Origin: Pleodorina starrii
Taxonomy: Eukaryota; Chlorophyta; Chlorophyceae; Chlamydomonadales; Volvocaceae
Direction: 5' to 3'
Assembly: GCA_030267565.1 (NCBI GenBank)
Contig: BRXU01000041.1
Span: 767,501 to 831,500 of the forward strand
DNA: 64,000 nucleotides
The stretch's first letter is position 1. Each line of letters begins with the position of its first letter. Below the pieces are notes generated by a model. That model saw nothing but the letters and a program-made list of their open reading frames with translations. It was not told the DNA's origin and did not search any database. Below are positions 20,939 to 33,941 of this stretch, in pieces. Both the position numbers and the translations under genes were made by a program.

Positions 20939-22113
20939 ATGAGCCACCTCCCCAGTTCTTTGGCGTGTTCGGCAGCCTTGGGGAAACTACGTACCGCAGC
21001 TGACTTCCAGGCACTGCAAGTTGAAGATTGTCACAGCGGCGCCGCCGCGTGCTATGGAACACATATTACGATACCTACAAGACTGCCCGATATGTTGCAT
21101 GCGCCAGAGACACCACAGCAGCAGCGATTGGGAGGATGTTGGACGCCAATGACAGCAGAGGACGCCGCCGCGCCGGTGGCATATCCTGACACTTATGCCA
21201 GAGCTTCTCCGCAGCGCACAGCAGCGTACCTTACCTCCATGGGCCTCGCTGTCCTGACCGACTCTACCCGCAGCGACAAACTCAGCGACACCCGCGTCTG
21301 GGTAGCCTGCCTGCCCTGCCCGCAACCCCCGGCCTCCTCTTCCTCCTTCTCCTCCTCCTCTACCACCACTGCCTCTACCACTACTCCGGCTGGGACGGCA
21401 GCCACCAACCACCCGCATCACCCCGGCATCAGCACCGGTCAGAAAACAACCCACCTCCGAAGCGATTGCAGCTTCCTGCCCAGACCCACTCCTGCCGCTG
21501 CCATGGCGGCCGCAGCGGCAGCACCGTTCGCGTCCTCCGCCTCATTGTCCCCCGCCGCCCCGGGGACAATCGCCGCCGCCGCCGCCGCAGCAGGAACAGC
21601 AGCAGCAGGAGCAGCAAGTGCCGTCGTCGTCGTCGGCAACGCGGCCGCGGAGCCTTCCCGATGCCGCCACAGCAGCCAACTGAACAGCGTCATGGAAGAC
21701 AGCCTTCCCGACAGTGCCGACAGTACGGCAAGCGCCGGCGCCGCCATCTCCGCCGCCACTGACCTCCGCACCCGCGGCTCCTCCGCCACCACCACCTCCT
21801 CCTCCCTCGGGCAGCAGGACGTCGCAAGCGGCACAAGTCCCTGGTCCGAGCTCACCGCCGCCGCCGCCACGCCCGCTGCCGTACTTGGCGGCGGCGGCGG
21901 CGGCGGGTTTCGCGGCTGCAGCGGCGGCGCCTCCTCCTGGACGTCGGGCGACAAGGACGAGGAGGAGAACGCGCCGCTGCTCAGCGCTTACGTGGCAGCC
22001 ATGCCAAGCGCCGGCAGCGCCCCGGCCAACGCGGATATTCGCATCGCCTCCAAGCGCCAGCGATCCGCAAGCGACGGCATCTGGCCCGCTCCTCCGCGCC
22101 AATATCCGTACCC

Positions 22114-22149
<36 letters not shown>

Positions 22150-22822
22150 GCAGACAAACCCGAAGCAGCTCGGGCCCCATCCCACGGCGGCCGCGCCGGC
22201 GGCGCCGGCGCAGGACATGCTTTCAGCGACAGCGGCAGCGGCGCCGGCGAGCACCACGCCGCCGATTCTCCCCTGCGCTCTGCCGCAGCGTCGGATTACA
22301 GCACAGCAGGTTGGTGCCTTCCCGCCGCCGTCGCAGCAGCAGCAGCAGCAGCAGTTGCAGCAGTTGCAACAACAGGCGCAGAGCCGGAGGCAATCCCTGG
22401 AGAGTAACCGACTGCCGCTCGTGCCGCTGCTGGGGCACGCCGGAGGCGGCGGCGCCGCCGCCGCTGCCGCCGCCGCCGCCGCCACGACCGCCACCCACAA
22501 CCCGGCGCTCAGCGACCGCGCGCCGCCGCCGTCGTTGTGCCCGCTCCGGATCGTGCCTGCTCCCAGCCTGACCAGGGACGTCGCGCCGCGCATCGAGATC
22601 AACAGTGACCTGAGCGACGACGACGACGACGACGACGCCAGCGACGGCACCGACGACGGCGGCGTGACCGCGCTGCGGCTGCCGCCGCTGCAGCCGTCGT
22701 ACTGCAGCCAGTTCAAGGTCCTGCGCTGCAGCGCCGACGGCGACCCGGGCCCACGGCCGCGCCAGCCGGGCCACAGCTTTTTCACAGACAGCCACGACGA
22801 ATTTGACGGCTGGCAGCATCAG

Positions 22823-22878
<56 letters not shown>

Positions 22879-23206
22879 CTACTCGCCGCACGGCGGCGGC
22901 GGCGGCGGCGGCCGCGGCCTGCCGGCCTGGCTCCGAAATCAGCCGCCGTTCCTGCAGTGCCGCTCCGGGCCCGCCGCCGGCGAGTCGTCGCGCGGGGAAT
23001 TCGGCGGCGGAGGTGGAGGATTTGGCGGCGGCGGGAGCGGTGCCGCCGCGACGGCGGGAGGTCGGGTGCCGCAGCTGCGCGCCAGCAGCTTCAGCCACAC
23101 CGGGGGACTGTCGCCGGCGACAACGGCAGGCGGCGACGGGCAGGTCTACGCGACACGTCGCGCCACCGCTTGCAGCATGCAACAGCAGCAGCAGCAACAG
23201 CAACAG

Positions 23207-23247
<41 letters not shown>

Positions 23248-24415
23248 CTTTCTGGACGTCCACGCGGACAAGGAGCAGCGTCTCCAGACCACCCCGCAGT
23301 CTCTGTCCCAGTCCCAGTGTGGGGAGCTGCACCACTTCGCAGCAGCCAAGTCGGCACTCACACACGGTTCGTCGTCCACGGCGGCGGCGGCGGCGGCGGC
23401 AGAGGGTCCCACATCCGCGTTCGTGTCGGCGAGCGCGGTTTTTGCAGCCACGGCGCCGGCAGCGGCGGCGGCTTCGAGCGCGTCACTGTCGCCGCTGTCG
23501 TCGTTCGGCTCCGCCACCACCGCCGCTGCGGCGGCGGCGGCGGCGGCGCCGCCGTCATCGTCTCCGCCGGCCGTGAAGCTTCAGGCATGGTCCCCGGCGC
23601 TCGGCGCCGCCGCCGCCGCCGCCGCCGCCGCCAGTCCAATTCTACCCGCGATGTCCTCTCCCCGCGGCAACGCCGCCGCGTCGACGCTGACGCCCAGGAC
23701 ATCCCCCTGGGTACCGCCATTGGAGCCGCCGCCCGCCTTCGTGCGGGTTCTGTTGGGAGGAGTCGCCACCGCCGCAGCTTCTTCCACCTCGCCCGCGCCG
23801 CTGCAACAACAGCCGTCCCTGCAGCCGCAGCCGCCGCCGCCGCCGCACCTGTACCCGCATCCGTCCCTGCAGCAACAACAGCCGTCCCCGCACCTGTACC
23901 CGCCGCCGCAGCCGCATCCGCACCTGTACCCGCACCCGCCGCTGCAGCCGCCCCCACAGCCGCCGCCTCAGCAGCAGCAGCAGCCGCATCATCATCATCA
24001 TCATCAGCAGCAGCAACAGCAACAAGTGCCGTCTCAACTGCAACTGCAACTGCAACCGCAACCGCCCTCCCAGCCGCACTCGCAGCCGCAGCGGCCCGTG
24101 CAGCAGCCACAGCCGCAGCCGTCGCATTCGCAATCGCCCTCGCAACCATCACCGCAGCCGCAGCTGCATCCATATCCGCCGTTGGCTGCCGGCGCCCCGA
24201 GCGACCCGCAGCGCGCTCTCGGCGCGACCGCCGAAGCGACGGCCACCTCCGCCACTTCATTGGCTTCAGTGGATTCCGCCGCTGCCTCGGCCGCCGCCAG
24301 CGCCGTAAACGCGCGCCGCCTTCAGCCGGTTCCGCCGCCGATGCCGCCGGCGTCGCGCAGCCGCCGCGGCCTGCTGTCGGTGGTTTCGGAGCAACCCGCC
24401 GCCGGGACGTCCTGA
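20939..24415 (+). CDS. Large Gln/Ala/Ser-rich low-complexity protein, no known family
   Basis: A single frame of 1158 residues. The start chosen is the ATG following an acceptor-like CTTCAG; an open extension to 20726 is possible. The first 130 residues are ordinary sequence (MSHLPSSLACSAALGKLRTA, ATRLPDMLHAPET-like). Then follow Ser/Thr runs, Ala runs and several polyGln tracts of 8-20 residues encoded by mixed CAG/CAA. An acidic block has seven consecutive Asp (INSDLSDDDDDDD), and there are His runs and many Pro-Gln units near the C-terminus. Islands such as YCSQFKVLRCSADG and GLPAWLRNQPPFLQC stand out. Long polyGln with acidic and Ser-rich regions is typical of volvocine regulatory proteins, but no domain is recognised and no function is claimed. 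I see no clear shared motif linking it to the other plus-strand low-complexity genes. Confidence 0.6.
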
Positions 24416-27400
24416 GGCGGGCGGGGCGGCGGGCGGGGCGGCGGCCTTGCGTTGTTATCTCGCGAGTGAACGTAAAGCTTGACACGCGATTTGTGACGTG
24501 ACGCGCTCTGTCGCGCTCTAAGGCGACGTGACGCGCTCTGTCGCGCTCTGAGGCGCTCGATCGCGCTCTGAGGCGCAATGGGCAGCAGCAACGGGGAGTT
24601 TGGCGGGGGCCGCCTCGAGGTGGGCGGCTGGCGGGTGGATATACTGCGCGTGTGTGTGTGTCTGTGTGTATCCTTTGGGTTTTGGGTTGTCGTACTGCCG
24701 TACCGGACTCAGTAGGTGTGTTGCACGACATGACCCGCTGCGAGAAGCGGGCTTAAGCGGAGATCGTCCCATTCCGCCTCACGAAGGCCGAGGACGAGTG
24801 CCATACTGCCAAATTGTGGGGGCGCTGGATGCGGCGACTTGCAGTTGTCGGTACGTGCGTGTGTGTATGTGGAGAGGGAAGGGGTGGAGCTGAGACGATG
24901 ACGAAACGCTGCTTGAGAAGGGACGGCACAAGTGGGTTACGGTCCGTGGGGGCGTGGAACGGAGTGCGATGGGACGGTACAGGACGCGCGCTGTGGGATG
25001 TGGTGTGTGGAGGCCTCCCCTTTCCCCGCCGGGGCGATGGCGGGGCGGGGCGGGGCGGGGCGGCGGAAAGTGCCTTCCGGGCACGCAGGGGGGGTGCGCG
25101 GTGAGGAGCGGGACTCCCGCGGCACATCGTTGCCGTACATAGTCGTTGTCGTACACGTCTGCAGGCGTGTGTGGTGGTCACCACTGCGTGTGCGAGTTGG
25201 AATCTGCTGCTGACGGCGGGATTGGCGGCAGGATTGGCGGTGGTCAAAGCATCGTGGTCAAATCATCGTCATACATCGTCGTACATCGTCGTACATTAGT
25301 GGAATTGCAAGTTGTGGAGTTCTGTCTGCATCCTCCCTCCCGGGCTGGCGGCGCACCTTTCTCTCCGCGTTCGCGCTCTCTCTTGTCTTTGTCGCTTTTG
25401 TGACTGGGATGTGTACTGGTGAGGCGCGAGGCTGAATGGCTTTCCACCTTTCCTTGCGGCTGGATGATGTACGAGTGTCGTACGTGTGTCGCTCGGTGGC
25501 TCGCGCCTCGCAGCACTAACGCAACTGTCAGTTGCAGAGCCTGTCCCAACCACCTGCCGTACGGCTCACCGGGTTGTCCGTACAGTTCTGGGTCGTACAT
25601 TTCTGTTACGGTCCGTGAAACGTTGCGTTGCGGCAAGCCGCCGAATCCTCCTCCCATGCATTGTTGGTTGGCTGGTTAATTGGTTGGTTAATTGGTTGGT
25701 TGGTGGTGCGTTGCGAATTGCCGGCGCTGTGAATTTCGTCTGGTGCGTGTGGCTGGCTTCTGTTGACCACTGCCGTTGCGTTTTGGGCTTCAGCAGCAGC
25801 ACGGACGTGGCAGACTCGCGGCGCTGCGCGGTGGAGGGGCCCATACTCGGGTGACCCGTGGGTCGTTCCGACGTTCCGCTTTGCGCGCAGAGGCATGCAG
25901 TGCCCCGGAAGATTACCCATGAACCCCTTCCGCTGCGATTTTCTCTTTATACCCCTTCACTGAGGATTGAGGATACAGCCAGCCTCGGGGATACAAACAA
26001 GAAGGACCTTTGCCGCCGCGCCACGTGAGTTGAGTTTTGTGGAGCTGTCGCAAAACGAAATTGTTTTGAGGAGCACACAGAAGAGTTCAGAGTTCATTTG
26101 GGGCGCGGACGGTTAGCCGGTTACTTTCTAGCATGTACTGCAGTTCGACAGTACGACAGCACGTGACGGTCGCACCGAGCCTGCTTTCCCGTGACCCGCA
26201 ATCCGTTGGTGGGGGCACAAGTGCCGTAACATGCCGTACTCTGGGCGTGGTGTACGAATCGGCGGCGGAGCGCGGCGGATTGTGGGATGTTGTGAGACAC
26301 TACCGTAGTAGTAGTACGACTTAACTCGTGGTACGACACACGTACACGTACAATGATGCATGACCGCTTTTGACGGAACGGATGTGGTGAAAAACACGAT
26401 ACAAGGTTGGAGTTGACGTGGGGGGTTACGGCGGATACCGGTCACGTAGCCGTACAGCCCGCGCAGCGCGAGTGGGGGCACAGGAGAAGGAGGATAGGTT
26501 GCCGCTGCGCGGGTGCGATTCGGGGGCGGCGGTTCGTCAGGCCGACGGCGTCACGTGGTTTTGGAGGTTTGGGCGACCGAGAGGGCAATCCGCGGAAACG
26601 GGTCTTCGTGCGTTCTCGTGTGGCTCGAGTGAAGAAGTCGATCACGCCGACCGCAGGCGAGGGCGAGGCGAGGCGGGGGCAGCGCAGGCCGGGGGGACTT
26701 CAATAATTCGAAATTTGGGCGATGTCGCGCCGCCGGGGGCCGGGGGCCAGCAGGGAAGGGCGCGGGGGACGAGGCGTTCCTCTGCGCCGTGCAGGACGTT
26801 GGGCGGGCAGTTGGACGGTTGACAGTTGGCAGTTGGCACCAGCGCTGCTCGGAGGTCGGAGCGACGGGGCGAACAAGCTGGCCTCGCCGCCTCGTTTTCC
26901 CCGTTGCTCTTCCCCCAACGCGCACCCTACGCAGCTGCCAACGATTCCAGGCGCTGGGGCTGTGGGGCGCTGCAGACGTTTTTGGGCTGTTGTTCGCTCG
27001 ACTTGGATGCAGGCCGGGCGGGGCCCCTCCCTGGAGCCCATTCCTGCTGGGGCTGTGGGGCGTGGTATCAGTTGACGTCAGTTGGCGCCAACTGCCGCCA
27101 ACCGCCCCGACCACCGGCACCACGCCGTTGCGTGGCCGGTAGTGCCATTCTAAATAAAGCAGCCGTTGCTGCTACGCAAACGCATGCCGCTGCGCGGCTG
27201 GAAATTACCGTTGACCGTTAGTTCAAACGACTAACGACCGGATTCATAACTGAACGGCCGGTTTGGCCACTGCCGCCGGTTGGCTGCCCGGCTTGGGCCG
27301 CGGCTGGGCCTTACGGGTCGCGTTGATTCGCGACAGACCAAATAATTCGCTTCATTCCAACATGGCTTTGGGCGCGCATACGGTAGCGCGGTTTTTGCTC

Positions 27401-30400
27401 GGGTTTTTGGTTTCATCTGGTTTGGTTTGATAAGGAGGGGGGATCGTAGGGCTGGCGGAGGTGCAAGGTGTGTGCGGTGGGGCGCGGGCCCATCCGGCAT
27501 ACGTACCTGCTCTGGGTGCAAGGACGGATGCATTGACGGACGGATGCGATGCAGGGGGGGCGGGGGACCCTACCGGCAACAGTGAGCCTGCTTTCGCGCG
27601 TATGCATGTATGTGTATGTGGACGTGTGCATATTCATTCATCTTCATGTACGACCTTTGTGTACGGCAGAAAAGAAAGGCGTGTGCAGAACCCGGGGGAC
27701 CGTATGGTATGGGGTATGGTATGGTATGTGTCACCGCGACGATGTGTCACCTCGAAGGGCATAAGCCCGCAGCACGGGTCTTCACTGCACTGTCCACTGC
27801 CCTGTTGCACTCCGCTGCCCTGCCCTGCACTGACTACTGCCCTGTTGCATTCCGCTGCTCTGCACTGTCCACTGCCCTGCCGGAGGGGCCGCCTGCGGCC
27901 CGCGCTGGCAGGCATCGAACGGCGGTCGCGGATACGGACGCGGCCGCGGCGGGGGCCCTGCGCTGACGTGGCCCCACCTCCGTTGCGCGTGTTTGTGTGC
28001 CCAGGTCGAGGGGCAGGGGCAGGGGCAGGGGCAGGGGCAGGGGCAGGGGCAGGGGCAGGGGCAGGGGCAGGGGCAGGGGCAGGGGCGTATCGAGAAGAAG
28101 GGGACAAGGTGACAACTGGGGTAGGCGACAGCGGGAAACTGGCAGCCCTCCCGGCGCATACCCCTGACGACTGACGAGAGGGCATTTGGGTTTGCGGCGC
28201 CTGAGGCTCCTGTTGTCGGGAAGCTGCACCCGGGGGGGAGGGGGGAGGCACCCCAGTCCCCCCAGATATCGACATTCGCACATTCCCGTCCCCCAGTTCA
28301 TCAACCGCGCTCTGAAACCGGCCCGGGCCCAGGGCCCAAGGGCTGGTCGTCGATCCGACTCCCCGCCTCCACTCAGCACGCGTCCCTTCTATCTCCATTC
28401 CAAACGGCTTCCCGCTTTGTCCGGCCGGTTGGTCGGGCGCACGGGGTTGACCGCGAGCAAGACCTTGACTGGGGACGACCGCAACGGCTTCCTGGACCTT
28501 CCTGTAGTACCGTCCTTGTAAGGGGGCTGGAGGGTGCGGTGACAAGGGGGTCATGTTACATGGATGCGGGTCACAATCCTCTGATGTCCCCCTGTGTGGG
28601 TTGTGGCGGTCTGCTGCAGGGCTGTGCTCCTCAGTCTCTTCATAAGCGACAAATAATTACAAATGAGCTGGAATACAGCTACATAGTGCGGTCGCACGAC
28701 TCTGTGGGCCCACCAACAATACGCTGCTAGCTCGACCATGCGTCCAGGCCACTTCCCAATTCACAGGCGATTTCGCCTCATTGGAAAGAATTCCCACGCT
28801 CTAGATTGAAGCAAGCCTCAAGAACTGTCCCGACGACGAAGCAGGTCTTCATAAAGCAGGTCTCGAGAACGGTCCCGACGACCATCGTATCCGAGAAACC
28901 ATATCGTGCTGTCGCTGTCTTGTGTTGCGCACTTGCGAGGCCTTGGAGCGCAAACCAGAGCTGCAATGTCCTGCGGACTGGCGCATCAAGCCCCGGAGGC
29001 GCCTGCGGTGACGGCATTCGGACTGCGCACCTGCCCGTGGCGCTTGCACCCTCTTGCACTGAGGAAACCTGACGACAACCATGGTCTGTTTATCGTTAAT
29101 ATTCAACCCCGAAGGGAACGGGTACCGACAAAGTTAAGCGCGCAGTCAAAAACGTACAGCAGAACCCTAAGCGTGATGTAACACTTACCTTATGAACAAA
29201 CTGTGACAGTTTCGACACCGAAATCCCTCGCGTTGTACTAAGCTGCAATCTGAGTGAAGGTGCTTCTGAGTGAAGGTGCTGAAGGTGCTTCTGGTGGCGA
29301 TCAAATTGTAAGAGGAACACGTCAGCAGACATTTGCATGCAATTGCAAACTTGACTGTGTGAGTTCTCTAATCGTTATTGTGTGGACTAGGAATTTCATG
29401 CCCAATGACAGGCTCTCAGGTTGTAACCTGTCCGACGAGCATGCCACCCGCGGGACCCGGCATCAGCTCATCGACGCTGCCACACCCAGTTTCTTGTAAG
29501 CTCGCGCAATCCAGATACTACTGAGTGTGTGAGTGAGACCGTACGCCCTGTGGCAAGGGAAAGCCGGTCGTAAAGCCCCGAAGTTCCTATACGCCTCTAT
29601 ACGTCAGCAGTGTCATGTGCGTATTGTTGTTGTCACAGTGGGCAGGTCAGGGAAATTTCAGGATCAACAATATAATGGGCATCCCATCCAATCAGCCGCC
29701 TGCAACATTCACAGCCCGGCTCGTCCAACCGGTACAAACCGGAACTCCCACGTCCCCAGGCGTCCCCCTCGTTTCCATCCAGCTTCCGCTCGACTTGGCA
29801 CGTGCGCCCGCGTGACGAACATTTTCCTTCCAAGTGGACGACCCCCTGAAATTGGAAGCTGCGCGGTACATGCTGTCAGGCGCTGACGCCGCCGACATCA
29901 GATTGCGGGCTGCCCCTGGCTGCCTCCGACATCAGGGCCGCGTCCTTGAGCCGGCGCGGACTTCCGGGGCCTCCCGATTGCGATGTGGGTACCGGTATGT
30001 GGCCGCATTGCGCAGCCGCAGCCGGGTGCAATGGGCGCCGCGCGGCGGCACGCATTCGTTCTCGTTGGACCGTTAGACTGTCAGACCGTTGGGCCGATTC
30101 CGTGCTGGCTCCGTTTCTCCGTCTGTCCGGAGGAGCGGCGGAACGCTTACTACAGCTTCCTTGAGACGTGTTGGGAACCTGCGGAAAGGGCGCGCACATA
30201 CAGTACTCGAGATGTTGAAGGCTCCTAGGGTTCCTCCGTCGTTGCCTATTAGTCACTGCCTATTGGGTATGCGGTGGTGTTGTTGTTCGGTGTTCGATGC
30301 TCGGCTGCGCAGCGTTGGTTCTTGGGGGGGTTGGTTCCCTAGTGGTTCCCTCCTGTGTTGCCGCCCGGCTGCACGGCATCGGCCACGGCCTCGCGCAAGC

Positions 30401-31474
30401 AAAGAGAAGGGGATGGGAAACGAGGGCAAACGGCAAAGGCCCAAGGAAGAGGACCCAAACCGATCACTGAATGCGGACGGAGAAACTGCTCCGAGCGGAC
30501 CATGCGGAAACATGCCAGTTCGGTCGGGCGCGACGGCATGCCTGGTTTCGGGCACCTGGGGAGAGTTTCGGACGAAATGACCTCACCCGTAGATAGATAG
30601 AAAAAGAGAGATGGACGGAATTTTCGAATACCCATCTGCGCAGTGCACGCGACTATGCGTGCGACAGTACTGTGCGCTTTGGCTGTGTGTCCGGTTCGTG
30701 CGCCCCTCTCTCTCGCAACCCAACTGCCTGTCTGCCAGAACCAGGGTTCCCCAACACGCACTCCCCTCCTATGCGCCGTGGTGCGAGAATCGAAGCTGTG
30801 GATGCGATCTATCCTTCTGTCCATTTGGCACGCGCTCGGGTGATCCGCGGTTCTTCAGGTTCTTATCCTCGCAGCCCCTATCACCCCTGCGTACGCGCGC
30901 AGGGCTTTAACATATTTTGGCGCCCCGCAGTCACAAACCAAGCAAACTCCAACATGGCAGCTTGTTGGTGTATCAATGGGAAGTGACAAAGGGCAAAACG
31001 CGACGGGTGGAAAAGTTCATCGTGCTCCAAGTCATACATTTTTTTAAGCTGCACTTTACATTCAGAAGGTTGCTGTACCCATGCCTACCTCCACGGGGTC
31101 CACATAGCGAGCCCAATAGACGGTGAGTCTTTCCCGTACGCTATGTTTTGCTCGTCAAAACGAGGACGATGATACTCGTGCTAGCCGCCCTCTTGCACGT
31201 CTTGTTATAGTATATTGCACTTTGCTCTGTTAGTAAGTCACAATTCCACATCGGGGCGACCACTGTCTGTGAAAAGCCGACCAGCGAAAGGTACTGTCAG
31301 AGCGCCCAAACATGAAGGAAGAGGGCGCGTTAAGGTTTTGGACATTCTTGTAACTACAATACATTGCTATCTAGGCAGGAAGAAGTCGGAGTGGCCCAGG
31401 GCCCTCCAGTCATTCCGTTGGCGCAACACCGCATTGATTGCGGCTCGTCACCGCATCGCTGTGGCCTTGCAGCA
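24416..31474. other. 7-kb spacer with repeats, no supported gene
   Basis: Starts with repeated CGCTCTGTCGCGCTCT-type units (24490-24575). Also holds a GGTTAATT repeat near 25670-25705, an exact AGGGGC hexanucleotide array (28009-28086), a minus-strand open frame at 27634-28554, and a roughly 44-bp spaced duplication near 28807-28885. No spliced gene could be built on either strand. Some of this must be 3' UTR of the upstream gene or promoter of the next. Confidence 0.5.
28009..28086. repeat. (AGGGGC)13 hexanucleotide array
   Basis: Thirteen exact copies of AGGGGC (78 bp). Each unit has a run of four G, so the plus strand could form G-quadruplexes. Translations are Gly-Ala or Pro-Ala repeats. 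Confidence 0.95.
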
Positions 31475-31481
31475 TATAAAG
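31475..31481 (+). promoter_or_regulatory. TATA-box-like element before the 31494 gene
   Basis: TATAAAG ends 13 nt before the ATG at 31494. This is too close for a normal TATA-directed start, so either the element is fortuitous or the transcript is nearly leaderless. Confidence 0.35.
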
Positions 31482-31493
31482 TTATAGATTTGA

Positions 31494-32629
31494 ATGGTTC
31501 GACTGACTTACGTCGTCGAGGAACCGGCTCCATCATCGTCAGCGGTTCAACCTGTGAATTTAGCTTTCGCAGCAGCAGCCGCAGCACGGGCTTCATGGGC
31601 CTCTAAGGAAAGAGATGACTATTACTGGGACTTTGGACCGCTTGATGGCGGGGTGTCGACGGGCGCCGCCCTCGGAGGCGCTGATGGCCTCGAAGGCAGT
31701 TTCCTGTTCGGCGGTGCCAGGCCCGTGGACACGGAACTTCAGACAGCGCCTCCGCGTGTCAGCGGAGCAGGACTGGGCGGATTCGGGACCGGGGCCCCCA
31801 CCACCGACGGGCGCAGCATCCATGACATCCCGCGCAACAGCGTGCTGTACCGCACCCACGCAGCGCAGCAAACCATGACCAGCTCCCTTCCCCCTGCCGA
31901 ACCCACTCCCCCTTCCGCCATCCAAGTTGCCGCGGTCATGGAGGAACGCAAATCCCGCGGCCTGGTGAACCTTCCCGACGACGCCCTCGCGGCGGCAACC
32001 TCGCGCGGCACGCTGCTGCGGTCGGCCTCCTTCTCCTACGGCCTCGAACCCGCTGGCGCCGCAGCGCTTCGCGCCATCGCGGAAAGCGGCGCCGGCGGCA
32101 GCCGCAGCGCCACCGGCAGCGGTACCAATAATGCTGTATTCTCGCCGCCCTACACCGGCAAGCCGTCGTCGTACACCGGTTCCTTCGTCGTCGGCGCCGC
32201 GGGCGCGGCGACCGCCGTTCGCGACGCGCTGTCCTCCACTGGCATGCACTACCCCGCCGCCGCCGCGAGCATTGACGACAAACCCATGGGTCAGAGTGAG
32301 GAGCTGCTCGAAGGCGGCGACGGCGGCGAGGCCGAGCGCGACGGCTGCCTGGTGCTGCCGGTGCTGCGGACGCTGCTGGCAATGCAGCAGGACGACGCAG
32401 GCGTCCCCAAGCCCGCGCCGCGAGTGCCTCCGACCCACATCGGAAGCACAGGCCACGGCCACGGCCACGGCCACGCCTACAGCCACGCGCATAGTCAGCT
32501 CCTGCACGGCGCGCACCTCCACATCCAGCAGCCCACCGCCAGCGGCCACTTCTCCCGACAGGCGTCACTGCACGCGCTGCGAGCCTCGACGTCGTCGGCC
32601 TTGGTCAACGGCAGCACCGGCGGCGGACT

Positions 32630-32660
<31 letters not shown>

Positions 32661-33941
32661 AGCCTCTCGCGGCAGGCCACCGTGACCAACACCTCTTCGC
32701 CGGCGCGGCGCCGGGTGGCAGTCGGCGGCGGCGGCGGCGGCGGCAGCGGAGGCGAGCACGCGGCGGCGGCGGCCCCCAGGCTGACGCTGCCGCCGCGGCG
32801 GCAGTACAGCGTTAAGCCCAACGCGTCGTACCCCATGGCTTTCGCCGCTGGAGGTGGCGGCGGCGGCGCGGCGGCGCCAGACGACGACGACCCATTCGGT
32901 CTCAGCGCGTTTGATCCGACACCACGTGCGATGTCGTACAGCGCCGCCGCCGGCCAGGCCTCACCGATGGTGCCGCCGACGCAGCCGGCCAGCACCGGCA
33001 GCACGAGGTTTGCGGCACGCACGTCGACGGGTCTGGGAATGGCGCCGCCGCCCGTCGACGGCGGCGGCGGCGGCGCCGCCAGCCTCAACGTGCACGGCGG
33101 GACTCTCGGCGGCAGCAGCAGCAGCAGTCGGACCTTCTCGCCGCCGCCGGCCGCGCGTCAAACCGGCGGGAGCACCGCACGCGGCGCGGCGACGAAGCAG
33201 CAGCAACACTCGCAGCCGCAGCCGCCGCAGCAGTCGCCGCAGCCGCAGCCTCCCGCCCAGCAGCCGGCGCCGGGCAAGACCAAGTCCGGCAGGGCGCTGT
33301 TCGCCTGGACGAATAAGCTGGGAAAGGGCAAGTGGCCGTGGTTGTCGGGCGGTGGCGGCGGCGGCGCCGCCGCCGCCGGCAGCTCCAACTCGGCCGCCAG
33401 CGGCGGCGCCGCCGCCGGAGGCGGCGGCGCCGTCGGCGGCAAGGCCATCGGTCAGCCGGACCTGTCGCTCCACGCTACGTCGGTCCACGGCACGCCGCTG
33501 TACGGCCCCCCGTCAGCGCACGTGACGGTGGGACCCGGCGGCGGCGACGCCGCCAGCGGCGGCGGCGGCGGCGGCAGTGCACTTACGGCGCGGGCGCTGC
33601 GAAGCAGCATCAGCGGCAACGGCCGCAGCATCAGCAGCAACGGCCGGCTCAGCAGCAACGGTGCCTGTCTCAGCCACGGCTACGGGTACACCTACGGCGA
33701 CGGCAGCGGCGGCGGCGGTGACGGCGCGGCGTCGCCTCAGGGTCCGGCCAGCCCGCGCAGTCCGAGGTTGTCGATGATGGCGCGAGATGCGGTGCAGTTG
33801 CCGCCGATTGAGCAGCGCCGCCGCAGCGCCGCCACCGGTGCGGCGTTGTCGCTGGGGCCGGCTATCGCGGGCGAGCCTGGCAGTCCACACGCGGGGCTGC
33901 GCAGGGGGAGTTCTGGGCAGGGATACGGGGCCAAGCGCTAG
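31494..33941 (+). CDS. Low-complexity protein, putative paralog A of the 31-42 kb pair
   Basis: One open frame of 815 residues. The N-terminus is ordinary sequence (MVRLTYVVEEPAP), followed by an Ala run, ASWASKERDDYYWDFG, FGTG, HDIP, PPSAIQVAAVMEERKSRGL, and SEELLEGGDGG leading to DGCLVLPVLRTLLAMQQ. After about residue 330 it becomes Gly/Ala/Ser/Pro-rich with His-Gly repeats (GHGHGHGHAYSHAHS). Islands include RRQYSVKPNASYPM, GRALFAWTNKLGKGKWPWL and a C-terminal MMARDAVQLPPIEQRRRS. The FGTG, PSA-x-x-V, EEL, LVLPVL and W-x-NK elements recur in the same order in the gene at 38609-41621. Function unknown. TGTAA at 35265-35269 is a possible poly(A) signal. The start is the first ATG, supported by weak N-terminal similarity to the paralog. 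Confidence 0.65.

Noticed and set aside
27634..28188. Long Pro-Ala or Gly-Ala repeat proteins around 28.0 kb
   Set aside because: They are translations of the exact AGGGGC hexanucleotide array.
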